Shown here: piece by piece, positions 44,233 through 52,470 of the stretch
Layout: every line of letters starts with the position of its first letter
Position numbering within the stretch: the first letter of the stretch is position 1
Assembly: GCA_049522755.1 (NCBI GenBank)
Contig: JBEKNN010000006.1
Location: 16,884 to 80,883 of the forward strand
From: PALSA-243 sp049522755
GTDB lineage: Bacteria > Acidobacteriota > Terriglobia > Bryobacterales > Bryobacteraceae
Reading direction: 5' to 3'
Length of the DNA: 64,000 nucleotides
Position numbers and translations under genes: made by a program
Notes under the pieces: generated by a model
What the model saw: the letters and a program-made list of their open reading frames with translations, nothing else
What the model was told of the DNA's origin: nothing
Database searches by the model: none

Positions 44233-44248
44233 TACGAGATTATTCGTA
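44233..44248. promoter_or_regulatory. Candidate BlaI-family operator
   Basis: TACGA-GATTAT-TCGTA, a perfect dyad with 6-base spacer, lies 18 bases before the blaI start in an AT-rich divergent region. BlaI-type repressors bind such TACn-type dyads. Position suits autoregulation of blaI-blaR1. Confidence 0.5.
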
Positions 44249-44413
44249 TGTCAAGAGAAAATATTGGCCGGCCTGAGCGCCTCGGCCTCGATCTTTCGCG
44301 GCGCAAATGCGGCGACTTCGGCCGGAGACGATTCGGCCCCTCAATGATTTCCCGGATCTTGCCGGCGATTCTTACGAAGCCTTCCCCTGCCGCCATGGGC
44401 TAGAATAGGCGGT

Positions 44414-45262
44414 ATGATTTCTGGGGAAAAGACCTTTGAAGACGTCCCCGTCGCTCGCGTTCAAAGTTATTGGAACGCCCGTCCCTGCAATATCCGACAT
44501 TCGCCGAAAGAAGTTGGCACAAAGGAGTACTTCGACGAAGTGGAGGCGCGTAAGTACTTCGTCGAATCGCATATTCCCCGTTTTGCCGAGTTTGAACGGT
44601 GGAACGGGAAGAAGGTGCTCGAGATTGGCTGCGGGATCGGCACGGATACGATCAATTTTGCGCGTCACGGGGCCCAGGTCACAGCGGTGGATCTAACGGA
44701 GAAGTCGCTGGAATTGGCGCGGCGGCGGGCTAAAGAGTTTGGACTGGAGGACCGCATTCAATTCTTTCAAGCCAATGCCGAAGAGCTCAGTTCTTACGTG
44801 CCGGTGGATACCTATGACCTGGTGTATTCGTTTGGAGTGATCCACCATACGCCTCATCCCGAACGAGTGCTGGAGCAGGTTCGCCGATATATGCGGCCAG
44901 GCAGCACGCTCAAGATTATGGTTTATAATCTGTGGTCCTGGAAGGTGGGCTGGATTTTGTTCGTCTATGGCAAAGGGCGGTTCTGGAAGCTGCGGCAATT
45001 GATCGCGGAATATTCGGAAGCGCAGACAGGCTGTCCGGTAACTTATAGTTATTCCCGGAAGGACGGCAGCAAACTGCTCGAAGATCGCGGATTTCGGGTT
45101 ACCGATGTGATGGTGGATCATATCTTTCCCTACAGCATTCCGGAATACGTTCAGTACCGCTATAAGATGATGTGGTATTTCCGCTGGCTGCCAAAGCCGG
45201 TATTTCGACGGCTGGAACGCGCATTCGGCTGGCATCTTTGCCTGACGGCCGAAGCCCGGTAG
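44414..45262 (+). CDS. Class I SAM-dependent methyltransferase
   Basis: 282 residues. Motif I is KVLEIGCGIGTDTINFA, motif II VTAVDLTEKSLELA, motif IV DLVYSFGVIHHTPHPERVL. The N-terminal SYWNARPCNIRHS segment and the C-terminal aromatic part (YSYSRKDGSKLLEDRGF, FPYSIPEYVQYRYKMMW) match a methyltransferase subgroup common in surface-glycan and secondary-metabolite loci. Substrate unknown. The next gene starts 13 bases later, so both are in one operon. Confidence 0.85.
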   Translation: MISGEKTFEDVPVARVQSYWNARPCNIRHSPKEVGTKEYFDEVEARKYFVESHIPRFAEFERWNGKKVLEIGCGIGTDTINFARHGAQVTAVDLTEKSLELARRRAKEFGLEDRIQFFQANAEELSSYVPVDTYDLVYSFGVIHHTPHPERVLEQVRRYMRPGSTLKIMVYNLWSWKVGWILFVYGKGRFWKLRQLIAEYSEAQTGCPVTYSYSRKDGSKLLEDRGFRVTDVMVDHIFPYSIPEYVQYRYKMMWYFRWLPKPVFRRLERAFGWHLCLTAEAR

Positions 45263-45275
45263 GTCCAAAAGCGAC

Positions 45276-47216
45276 ATGGCCGGCGAGCGCCCTTACCTTT
45301 CCGTGGTGGTTACTGCGAGGAATGACGACCACGGCGGGAACTTACTGGGGCGAATGCAGGCATTTGTTAACGGGTGGATTGGGCAATCCAAACGGCACGG
45401 GCTCACTTCTGAATTGATTTTCGTGGAATGGAATCCACCTGAAAATCGGCCTCGCCTGGTAGATGCCCTGAGTTGGCCCGAGGATTTGGGGCCCTGCCAG
45501 GTGCGAATCCTCCAAGTCCCGCCGGACTTGCATCGGCGGTACGCACACGCCGAGGCGCTGCCTCTCTATCAGATGATGGCGAAGAATGCCGGCATCCGAA
45601 GGGCCCGCGGCCGATTTGTGCTGGCGACTAACATCGACATCATCTTTTCGGACGAGTTAGTCGGCTTTCTCGCGCAAAGGAAGTTGGAGCCTCGGCGTAT
45701 GTACCGGATCGACCGGCACGATGTGATGCCAGAGGTCCCGATCGACGGGATCGAGGAGCAACTGGAGTATTGCCGGACGCACCTGATCCGGATCAACGCC
45801 CGCGAAGGCACGTTCAATCTGACTCCCGAGGGGCGCCGCGCGCCGAATCCGAGCGATATTGCCGCTAGCGATTCCGGCATCACGTTCGGTCTTGGATGGT
45901 TTCCAGTGGAGTGGATTTCGGCCACGGAGAGATTCCGGTGGGCCACGACTTACGCGGAACTTGAGCTGACTCCTCCATATCAAGGCGTGCGCCACTTGAG
46001 ATTGGATATAGAGCCCGGTCCCGGAGCGGGGAACAGCCCCCTGGAAGTTCTACTGACGACCGCGAAAGGACAGCAATTCGCGAGAGTCACGCTCTATAGC
46101 CGCGGCGTACTCAGGGTGCCGCTGGAAGGGATTGCGAACGAAGTCCCCTTTGTCATAAGGTTCCGCGTTTTAAACGGCGGACATTCCATTCCCCTGGACA
46201 CAAGGATACTTGAGTTCCGGGTCTTCCGGTGCGATTGGGAGCCGGAAATTCAAGTAGAGCCGATCGCGCCGGCGCTGCCGGAGATCCAGGCGCCGGAGTG
46301 CGATTGCGACGCGGAAATTCCAGAAGAGCCGCGAGCGCTTTCTCCGGCGCCGGAGCCGCCGGAGATCCAAACGCCCAAGCCCGATTGTGACGCGGGAATT
46401 CCAGAACCGCTGATTGTCCATCCAATTGCAGTAGGCCGCCCCCCTCGGCCGCCTTCTCTGTGGGAACGGTTCCAGCGTTTCCTCGCCATGGTGGCTCATG
46501 GAGGAGACGTCATCCTGGTGCCGGTTGCAGTTTGGCCGTGGGTGAAACGCGCGGTGCGGCTCTACGTAGATAGCGGAGGATTCACCGGTTTGCTCCGACG
46601 CGGATTCAGACGGGAAAAGATCGTAGTGGCATCCGCAACCATCGGGGCAACGCCGCCCAGCACGATTTCCACGTACCCGCAGCAGGTGCAGTTGCAGATT
46701 ATCGCCGCTACGCCACCCAGCGAGATTCCCGCCGGCCCGCCGCTGGCCCCGATAGACGTGATCGCTGCAGCGCCACCCAGCGAGATTCCCGCGAACGTGC
46801 AGCAGGCCCAGCTGCACACGAATGGCTGTGGCGACTTTACACTGATGGCCCTGGAGAATTGGCTCGACCTGCGTGGATATCCGGAATTCGATACGTTCTC
46901 GATGCACCTCGATTCGATACTCTGCTTTTCCGCGCACCATGGCGGCGTCGTGGAAGAAGTTCTGCGGGAACCGATGCGCATTTATCATATCGAGCATGGG
47001 AGCGGCTCGGGCTGGACGCCAGAGGGGCAAGCTAAGCTGTTCGCCAGGATTGCCGAGCGAGGCCTTTCCATGATCGAGCACCCCGAAGTGATCGCCTGGG
47101 CAAAACAAATGCAGAAGCTACGCTGCCCCATGATATTCAACCTGGAGAACTGGGGATTAGCGGATTTCAATTTGCCGGAAACCACGGTCGCACGCTCAAC
47201 TGTGAACTCGGCGTAG
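45276..47216 (+). CDS. Large glycosyltransferase-like protein with beta-sandwich and repeat-rich linker
   Basis: 646 residues. N-terminal about 1-215 resembles a GT-A fold: YLSVVVTARNDD, LIFVEWNPP, KNAGIRRARGRFVLATNID, IIFSDELVGFL (NID in the DxD position). Residues about 215-325 are a beta-rich, lectin-like block (YAELELTPPYQGVRHLRLDI to DTRILEFRVFRCDWE). A proline/acidic linker follows with two copies of PEIQxPxxDCDAxIPE, then three copies of PPSEIPA-type units (460-520), and a C-terminal domain (LALENWLDLRGYPEFD, FSAHHGGVVEEVL, MRIYHIEHGSGSGW) shared with glycosyltransferase-like proteins that mention host locations of glycans. No signal peptide. Function is probably sugar transfer onto an exported glycan; parts are unassigned. 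Confidence 0.6.
   Translation: MAGERPYLSVVVTARNDDHGGNLLGRMQAFVNGWIGQSKRHGLTSELIFVEWNPPENRPRLVDALSWPEDLGPCQVRILQVPPDLHRRYAHAEALPLYQMMAKNAGIRRARGRFVLATNIDIIFSDELVGFLAQRKLEPRRMYRIDRHDVMPEVPIDGIEEQLEYCRTHLIRINAREGTFNLTPEGRRAPNPSDIAASDSGITFGLGWFPVEWISATERFRWATTYAELELTPPYQGVRHLRLDIEPGPGAGNSPLEVLLTTAKGQQFARVTLYSRGVLRVPLEGIANEVPFVIRFRVLNGGHSIPLDTRILEFRVFRCDWEPEIQVEPIAPALPEIQAPECDCDAEIPEEPRALSPAPEPPEIQTPKPDCDAGIPEPLIVHPIAVGRPPRPPSLWERFQRFLAMVAHGGDVILVPVAVWPWVKRAVRLYVDSGGFTGLLRRGFRREKIVVASATIGATPPSTISTYPQQVQLQIIAATPPSEIPAGPPLAPIDVIAAAPPSEIPANVQQAQLHTNGCGDFTLMALENWLDLRGYPEFDTFSMHLDSILCFSAHHGGVVEEVLREPMRIYHIEHGSGSGWTPEGQAKLFARIAERGLSMIEHPEVIAWAKQMQKLRCPMIFNLENWGLADFNLPETTVARSTVNSA
46278..46800 (+). repeat. 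Two families of short in-frame repeats in the glycosyltransferase-like gene
   Basis: Near 46278-46410 two copies encode PEIQ-x-P-x-x-DCDA-x-IPE. Near 46645-46800 three copies encode (A/T)PPS(T/E)I(S/P), the last two nearly identical in DNA (CCACCCAGCGAGATTCCCGC). They look like recent expansions of a linker. Confidence 0.7.
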
Positions 47217-47258
47217 CGGCGGGATATCGAAAGCGAGAAATTGCGAACGGAGCGCCCG

Positions 47259-47981
47259 CTACGTTGGGGCGCTCGCCGAATAGGCATCGAGCACTTCGGC
47301 TGCGGGGCCGTCGAGGAGTATCTGGCCGCGCTCCAGCCACAAAGCCCGGCTGCACAACTCTCTCACCAGCGTCCCTGAATGGGATACGAACAACAGTGTC
47401 TTACCTTGCGCCTTGAAACCCCTGATCCGCTCCCGGCATTTTTCTTGAAATGCCTGGTCGCCCACGGCCAGCACCTCATCCACAATCAAAATGTCCGGAT
47501 CGACATTAACGGCGATCGCAAACGCCAGCCGCATGGTCATTCCCATGGAATAAGTACGAATGGGCTCGTAGATGAAATCGCCTATGTCGGCAAACGCGAG
47601 AATCCCTTCGAAGACGTCCGCGGTGCGCTTCCTGCTCAGGCCCAATAGCGACGCGTTCAGGTCGAGGTTTTCGACCCCGGTCAGGTCGGGATGGAACCCA
47701 GCGCCCAGCTCGAGCAGCGCTGCCACGCGACCTTTGACTGTGACGCTGCCTTTCACGGGATCGGTCAGACCTGCGACCAGGCTCAACAGCGTGCTCTTGC
47801 CGGCGCCGTTCCGCCCCACCACGGCCAAACTCTCGCCATCCTCCACCCGGAAGGAAACATCGCGCAGCGCGAAAAAATCTGAGACGTCGCGCTTCTGAAA
47901 CAGTTCGCGAAAATGCGCGCGCAGAAGCTTGGCGCCGCCGCCGTGCCGGAAGGATTTGGAAACTCCCGTTAACTCGATCAC
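47259..47981 (-). CDS. Polysaccharide ABC transporter ATP-binding protein (Wzt-type, short form)
   Basis: 240 residues. Walker A GRNGAGKST, signature YSMGMTMRL, Walker B ILIVDEVLAVGD, and switch His in LFVSHS. Matches the ATPases of O-antigen/teichoic-acid exporters (RfbB/TagH/Wzt), including the long N-terminal helix (AKLLRAHFRELFQ). It ends right after the ATPase domain; the C-terminal beta-sandwich that full-length Wzt proteins use to recognise the capped glycan is absent. Follows the permease gene by 9 bases. Confidence 0.92.
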   Translation of the reverse strand: MIELTGVSKSFRHGGGAKLLRAHFRELFQKRDVSDFFALRDVSFRVEDGESLAVVGRNGAGKSTLLSLVAGLTDPVKGSVTVKGRVAALLELGAGFHPDLTGVENLDLNASLLGLSRKRTADVFEGILAFADIGDFIYEPIRTYSMGMTMRLAFAIAVNVDPDILIVDEVLAVGDQAFQEKCRERIRGFKAQGKTLLFVSHSGTLVRELCSRALWLERGQILLDGPAAEVLDAYSASAPT

Positions 47982-47990
47982 GCTTCCCGC

Positions 47991-48752
47991 CTAAAGATAA
48001 TCGTAAAACCCTCCCTTGCACCGGTGAAACACCCAAGCGCCAACGGCGAGCATGACAAATGAGCCGCCGCCCAGTTGAATCAGCAAAGAGGCCGCCGGGG
48101 ACGTGTTCTCGAGTAAGATGTTTCTCAATGCCATGACTATTGCCGCCAACGGATTCAGCCTGTATATGTCCTTATACCGATCCGCCACCTTGTCGAACCC
48201 GTAAAAAATCGGCACCAGCCAAAAGAGGACGGCATTGATGGACTCCACAACATAGCGGGTGTCTCGAACATACACGTTTACGGCCGACGATAACAAGGAC
48301 AAACCGCAAACCAATACCACTTCCATTCCCCAGACGAATGGGAGCCAGAGCCAGTGACGGTTCACGCCTTTTCCAAAGCACAGAGCAAAACCGAGCAGCA
48401 GTCCGATTTGAATAATGAGATGCAGACAGTTTCCCAATACCGTTGCAATGGGTATCATTTCCCGAGGAACCGATACCCGCTTAATCAATCTGGAATTGTC
48501 GACGAGAGAACTGGTGCCGGCGCTCCAGGCCAGGGTAAAGAAACTGAATGGAACCAAGCCGCAAAGGACGAAAACCGGGTAGGAGTCTTCGGTGGTGGAA
48601 AAGATCTTCGTATAGACGAAGGTCAGCACGCCCATCATCACGAGCGGATTCAAGAGCGACCAGAATACGCCAAGGGACATATTCCGGTAGCGAACCTTGA
48701 AATCCTTCTGGATCAGATTGGCGAGAAGAAATCCGTAGTCCCCGGTCCACAT
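47991..48752 (-). CDS. Polysaccharide ABC transporter permease (Wzm-type, ABC-2)
   Basis: 253 residues with six hydrophobic segments. ABC-2 family marks: FLLANLIQKDFKVRYRNMSLGVFWSLLNPL at the N-terminus, SLVDNSRLIKRVSVPREMIP before segment 3, VYVRDTRYVVESI and YRLNPLAAIVMALRNILL. Moves an undecaprenyl-linked glycan across the inner membrane together with the ATPase encoded next. Confidence 0.93.
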   Translation of the reverse strand: MWTGDYGFLLANLIQKDFKVRYRNMSLGVFWSLLNPLVMMGVLTFVYTKIFSTTEDSYPVFVLCGLVPFSFFTLAWSAGTSSLVDNSRLIKRVSVPREMIPIATVLGNCLHLIIQIGLLLGFALCFGKGVNRHWLWLPFVWGMEVVLVCGLSLLSSAVNVYVRDTRYVVESINAVLFWLVPIFYGFDKVADRYKDIYRLNPLAAIVMALRNILLENTSPAASLLIQLGGGSFVMLAVGAWVFHRCKGGFYDYL

Positions 48753-48792
48753 TTAGGGTTGGCGATGGGTCCGACCCGAAGGCCGGCGAATT

Positions 48793-49638
48793 TTATAATT
48801 GTACCGTAGAGTTATGGTCGGGAACGGCGCGAGGCGCTGGGAACTGCTCGCCGAGCGCGACTGGCGCCCGGATCGCGACGAAGATCTCGCAACTGTGAAC
48901 CGTACGCAAGTCGTCATCCGCAGCGAGTTTCGGGTACGATTCAAACGCTTCCGCACAAAGCTCCGGGTCAGACAGCCATTGCCGCTCGTCATACAGCGGG
49001 AAACCCGGATACTCGATCGCCCAGGAGGGAATGCTTTCCTCGGGCACCTTCAAAGATGCCAGTATCCGTCGGACGTTGAGCGGCGGGTAAGTGCCATATC
49101 CCCTTTCGTCCAGGAAAAAAGGATGCTCCACCAACTTCCGCTGCACCGCCGCCATGTCCCGGATGCCGATGAAATGGCCGAAAGACATCGCCATGACTCC
49201 ACCAGGCTTCAGATGCCTTAGGGACCACTCGAGCACGTTCAAACGGGCCGGCTCCGGTATATGCTCCAACGAACTTACGGAGACGATGGCATCGAAGGAT
49301 TGCTCATAGGCCGGGACGGCGCGGCTAAGATCGCAGCGGGTATAGTTGGTTCGCTCGGGCAGCGTATCCGGCGCCGGAATGATATCCAAAAGTTCCAGCG
49401 AGTATCCGCGCGCGGCGTGATCCAGCATGATCCAGGCATTCCCGTGGCCGGATGCCAGGTCGAGCACCGTCCCGGTGTCGGGGATGTAACGCAGCACTTG
49501 GCGGCTGGCCCAATTCCAAGGCGAGCGCTGAACCGGAGCCAGGTCGGAGAATAGGTTCTCGCAGTCGCTCCGGTTAGAACGGCAGAGGGCTAGAAGTTCG
49601 ATATCGGCGCTCAATATTTCCTCTTTTGGCGTTGGCAT
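48793..49638 (-). CDS. Class I SAM-dependent methyltransferase
   Basis: 281 residues from the ATG at 49638 (MPTPKEE); ATG 49683 would add 15 residues. Motif I TVLDLASGHGNAWIML, motif II SLELLDIIPA, motif IV FDAIVSVSSLEHIPEP, then LKPGGVMAMSFGHFIG. First gene of the exporter operon on this strand, 40 bases upstream of the permease. Probably methylates a sugar or terminates chain growth by capping, as in other ABC-exported O-antigens (inference). Confidence 0.85.
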   Translation of the reverse strand: MPTPKEEILSADIELLALCRSNRSDCENLFSDLAPVQRSPWNWASRQVLRYIPDTGTVLDLASGHGNAWIMLDHAARGYSLELLDIIPAPDTLPERTNYTRCDLSRAVPAYEQSFDAIVSVSSLEHIPEPARLNVLEWSLRHLKPGGVMAMSFGHFIGIRDMAAVQRKLVEHPFFLDERGYGTYPPLNVRRILASLKVPEESIPSWAIEYPGFPLYDERQWLSDPELCAEAFESYPKLAADDDLRTVHSCEIFVAIRAPVALGEQFPAPRAVPDHNSTVQL

Positions 49639-49874
49639 TAGGCAAGTGCGAAAGCAGCTCCGGTTCCCCGGCGCTCCACTCATTCTAAACCGCGGGCGTC
49701 GGGTTCCGAAACTGAGTCTTCGGCCATCGCGCCGTTCAGAAGCTTTGTGCCAAGGTAGAAACGTAGGCTGCGAAACGGAGACTGTGCAACGCAGTCTGGT
49801 TCCAGAGGCCACGTGCTAGATTAAGTATTCGTGGATTCGCGCGCCACGCATGCGCGCTGTGGTCCAACTCGCGA

Positions 49875-52418
49875 ATGAACAGGCAAGTTCCATACCCTAT
49901 TGCAGGGGTCCCGTCGGATTTGCCGACCGGCGGCGGGCTCGAAGTATTCGATGTCCCTGACGCACTGGCGATTAACCGGGCGCGGTTGGCCCACCTGGAG
50001 TCTCTCGGGCTGCCACTTTCCGGCAAGTCCGTCTTGGATGCCGGATGCGGGGTTGGGCACCTGGCTCAGTTCTTCGTCGAGCGGGGGTGCCGGATTGTCT
50101 GCGTGGACGCAAGTAGCGAAAACATCGATCGCCTGCGGGCGCTCTATCCGCACCTGGAGGCCGCCGTCGCCAACATAGAAACCGACCGGCTGTCCGATTT
50201 TGGCGTGTTCGACATCGTTTTCTGCTATGGACTTCTCGACCGCCTGGCCAACCCCGTGGCGGGCCTGGCCAACATCGCTGAAGCCTGTGGCGGCCTTCTT
50301 CTGCTGGAGACCATAATTGCCGATCACCCGCTGCCGCTGTGCCGGTTGGCGGACGAACCTTGCGAAACCCTTAACCAGGCCGCCGGCGGCATGGGAAGCA
50401 GGCCTACGCCGGCGTTCGTCGCTATGGCTCTCAGCCGTCTGGGATTCCCTTTTGTTTACGCCCCGGTGATTCCGCCCGGTCACCCGGATTTCGAATTTGG
50501 ATGGCGCGGCGATCTTACGGATTCCCGGGACGGACACCCGCTGCGCTGCATCTTTGTAGCATCGCGCCGCAAGCTCGAAAACAGTCGCCTGGCGCTGCTT
50601 TCAGGGGCCGGCGACCTGCGTTCTTTGAATAGGGAGACCCTGCTCCAGAGTGCGCGGGAACTGGCCTTCGTCCGTCCTATCGATACCTATCCGGGTTGGC
50701 GCTTCGGCTCCGACTGGGACCGCGCCGAGCCGGCGTTCCAAAAACGGCAGCAACTTTGGCGCGAATTCAACCGCAGACATTTGGAACTTTCATTCGAATA
50801 TGAGTGGTATGACGGCCTGCGGTTCCATCTCTATCTGGGGAACGACCTCAGCCGTCAGCTATTTATCAGCGGGTGCGCCGACCCCAATGAGTTTGCTCTT
50901 CTCAACAAGCTCATCGGCCCGGGAATGGTAGCCGTCGATGCCGGCGCCAACGACGGCCTATACACGCTGTTCCTGGCGCGCCGCGTTGGTCAGTCCGGCA
51001 GGGTACTGGCGTTCGAGCCGAGCCAGCGTGAATTTTCCCGCTTACAAAGTAACGTCGACTTGAACCGGCTCGAAAACGTACGGCTCTTTGACGCTGCGCT
51101 TTCCAACCAGGACGGCGAGGCGCAGTTGCGAATTGCCGGTTACGAGCATGAGGGGCAGAACACGCTGGGCGGCTTCGTGTATGAAGATGTTGAGACCCTC
51201 CGGACGGAACGAGTTCGGACGCTTCGCCTGGACTCGGTGGTGGCCGAAGCCGGCCTGCAGCGCTTGGACTTCTTGAAGATGGATGTCGAAGGCGCCGAAA
51301 CACGGCTTTTGCAGGGAGCTGAAACCGTGTTGCGAGATTTTCGCCCCGTGATTCTCTTCGAGGTTTTGGATAGCGCGCTCCGCCAGCAAATGAGTAGCCG
51401 CGAAGAGTTGGCGCAACTGCTGCGCGAAGCCGGATATGTGCTTTACGCCTTCGATGCCGCGGGTCTGCCGGTGATAGCCGGGAAGGGCGAGTTCGCCAGC
51501 AATATGCTTGCGGCGCCGGCTGAGAAACTGCTGCCTGCCGCCTGGTGCGGGGTTCTAAAGCCGCAAACCGCGCTTCCCGCGCCTGCCGTTCGCCCGGGTT
51601 TGGCCCTTTGGACCCACCGCCGGGCGGTGGCGGAAACCCAGCCGCGAATCCTGGGGTTTCGCGATGCCGTGGCTGCCTCTGGCGATCTCAGCCTCTATCA
51701 GTACGCCCAGCTTCTGGCCACGGTTCTCGAATTCCAACCGGATCTCATTCTCGAGCTCGGACGCGGCCGGGGAAACTCGACGTGCCTCTTCACCGAGGCC
51801 GCGAATCAATTGGGCGGATCGGCTCGCGTGATCAGTATCTGCCAATCCCAGGATTGGGAATCGCACACGTTGCCGCGGCTTCGCGCCGTTGTGCCGAGCG
51901 ATTGGTTCAAGCCGCTCACCGCGCTGAAATCCGACATCCTGCAGGTCGATTATTCGCGTTTGTTGGAAGGAGCCGGCCGCGTGCTCTTATTCTGGGACGC
52001 ACCCGGATTTGACGTCGCGGAGTGTGTGCTGGGCGCGATTATGCCGTTGCTCGCTCCCATTCAACATCTGATTTTGATGCATGATATTTCCGATAGCCGC
52101 CGTGTGTCTTCCGACCACATGAGTTACGGCAACGCCGGTATTTGGAAAGGCGACGATGGCTCGGGGACCGCCATCAAAATCGGGGCAGTGGATTCAGCCG
52201 TCGAACAATCCATCGCAGCCCTCGATTTTACTACCAGGAATGGTGTCACTTTCGAGTCGGCCGACCAGAGCTTTCACACCGATCTTACTCCCGGCCAGCG
52301 GACCGAATTGCGGGCGCTTCTTGGGGAACTGTTCGACACTCAGGGCCACTGGTTCTATTTCACGTTGAATGAGCGCCCTGGGCCCTATCATTTCCCGCGG
52401 TTCACGCAATCGCGCTAG
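49875..52418 (+). CDS. Three-domain methyltransferase: class I MT + FkbM + CmcI-like
   Basis: 847 residues. Domain 1 (about 30-240): SVLDAGCGVGHLAQFF (53-68), CVDASSENIDRL, VFCYGLLDRL. Domain 2 (about 300-505): FkbM-type with VAVDAGANDGLYTLFLA (about 352), LAFEPSQREF, LDSVV and FLKMDVEGAE (about 465). Domain 3 (about 570-847): PDLILELGRGRGNSTCLF (about 620), FWDAPGFDVAE, and LILMHDISD, resembling cephalosporin-hydroxylase/macrocin-type methyltransferases; it ends in a conserved aromatic tail. Each domain has its own SAM-site glycine motif, so up to three methyl transfers are possible. Domain 2 is best matched to sugar O-methylation. Divergent from the exporter operon, followed by a radical SAM gene. 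Confidence 0.82.
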   Translation: MNRQVPYPIAGVPSDLPTGGGLEVFDVPDALAINRARLAHLESLGLPLSGKSVLDAGCGVGHLAQFFVERGCRIVCVDASSENIDRLRALYPHLEAAVANIETDRLSDFGVFDIVFCYGLLDRLANPVAGLANIAEACGGLLLLETIIADHPLPLCRLADEPCETLNQAAGGMGSRPTPAFVAMALSRLGFPFVYAPVIPPGHPDFEFGWRGDLTDSRDGHPLRCIFVASRRKLENSRLALLSGAGDLRSLNRETLLQSARELAFVRPIDTYPGWRFGSDWDRAEPAFQKRQQLWREFNRRHLELSFEYEWYDGLRFHLYLGNDLSRQLFISGCADPNEFALLNKLIGPGMVAVDAGANDGLYTLFLARRVGQSGRVLAFEPSQREFSRLQSNVDLNRLENVRLFDAALSNQDGEAQLRIAGYEHEGQNTLGGFVYEDVETLRTERVRTLRLDSVVAEAGLQRLDFLKMDVEGAETRLLQGAETVLRDFRPVILFEVLDSALRQQMSSREELAQLLREAGYVLYAFDAAGLPVIAGKGEFASNMLAAPAEKLLPAAWCGVLKPQTALPAPAVRPGLALWTHRRAVAETQPRILGFRDAVAASGDLSLYQYAQLLATVLEFQPDLILELGRGRGNSTCLFTEAANQLGGSARVISICQSQDWESHTLPRLRAVVPSDWFKPLTALKSDILQVDYSRLLEGAGRVLLFWDAPGFDVAECVLGAIMPLLAPIQHLILMHDISDSRRVSSDHMSYGNAGIWKGDDGSGTAIKIGAVDSAVEQSIAALDFTTRNGVTFESADQSFHTDLTPGQRTELRALLGELFDTQGHWFYFTLNERPGPYHFPRFTQSR

Positions 52419-52470
52419 AGTGTACCTTCGTGACAGAATCCCAAAGTGGAGTGACAGGCGTTCCGAACGA

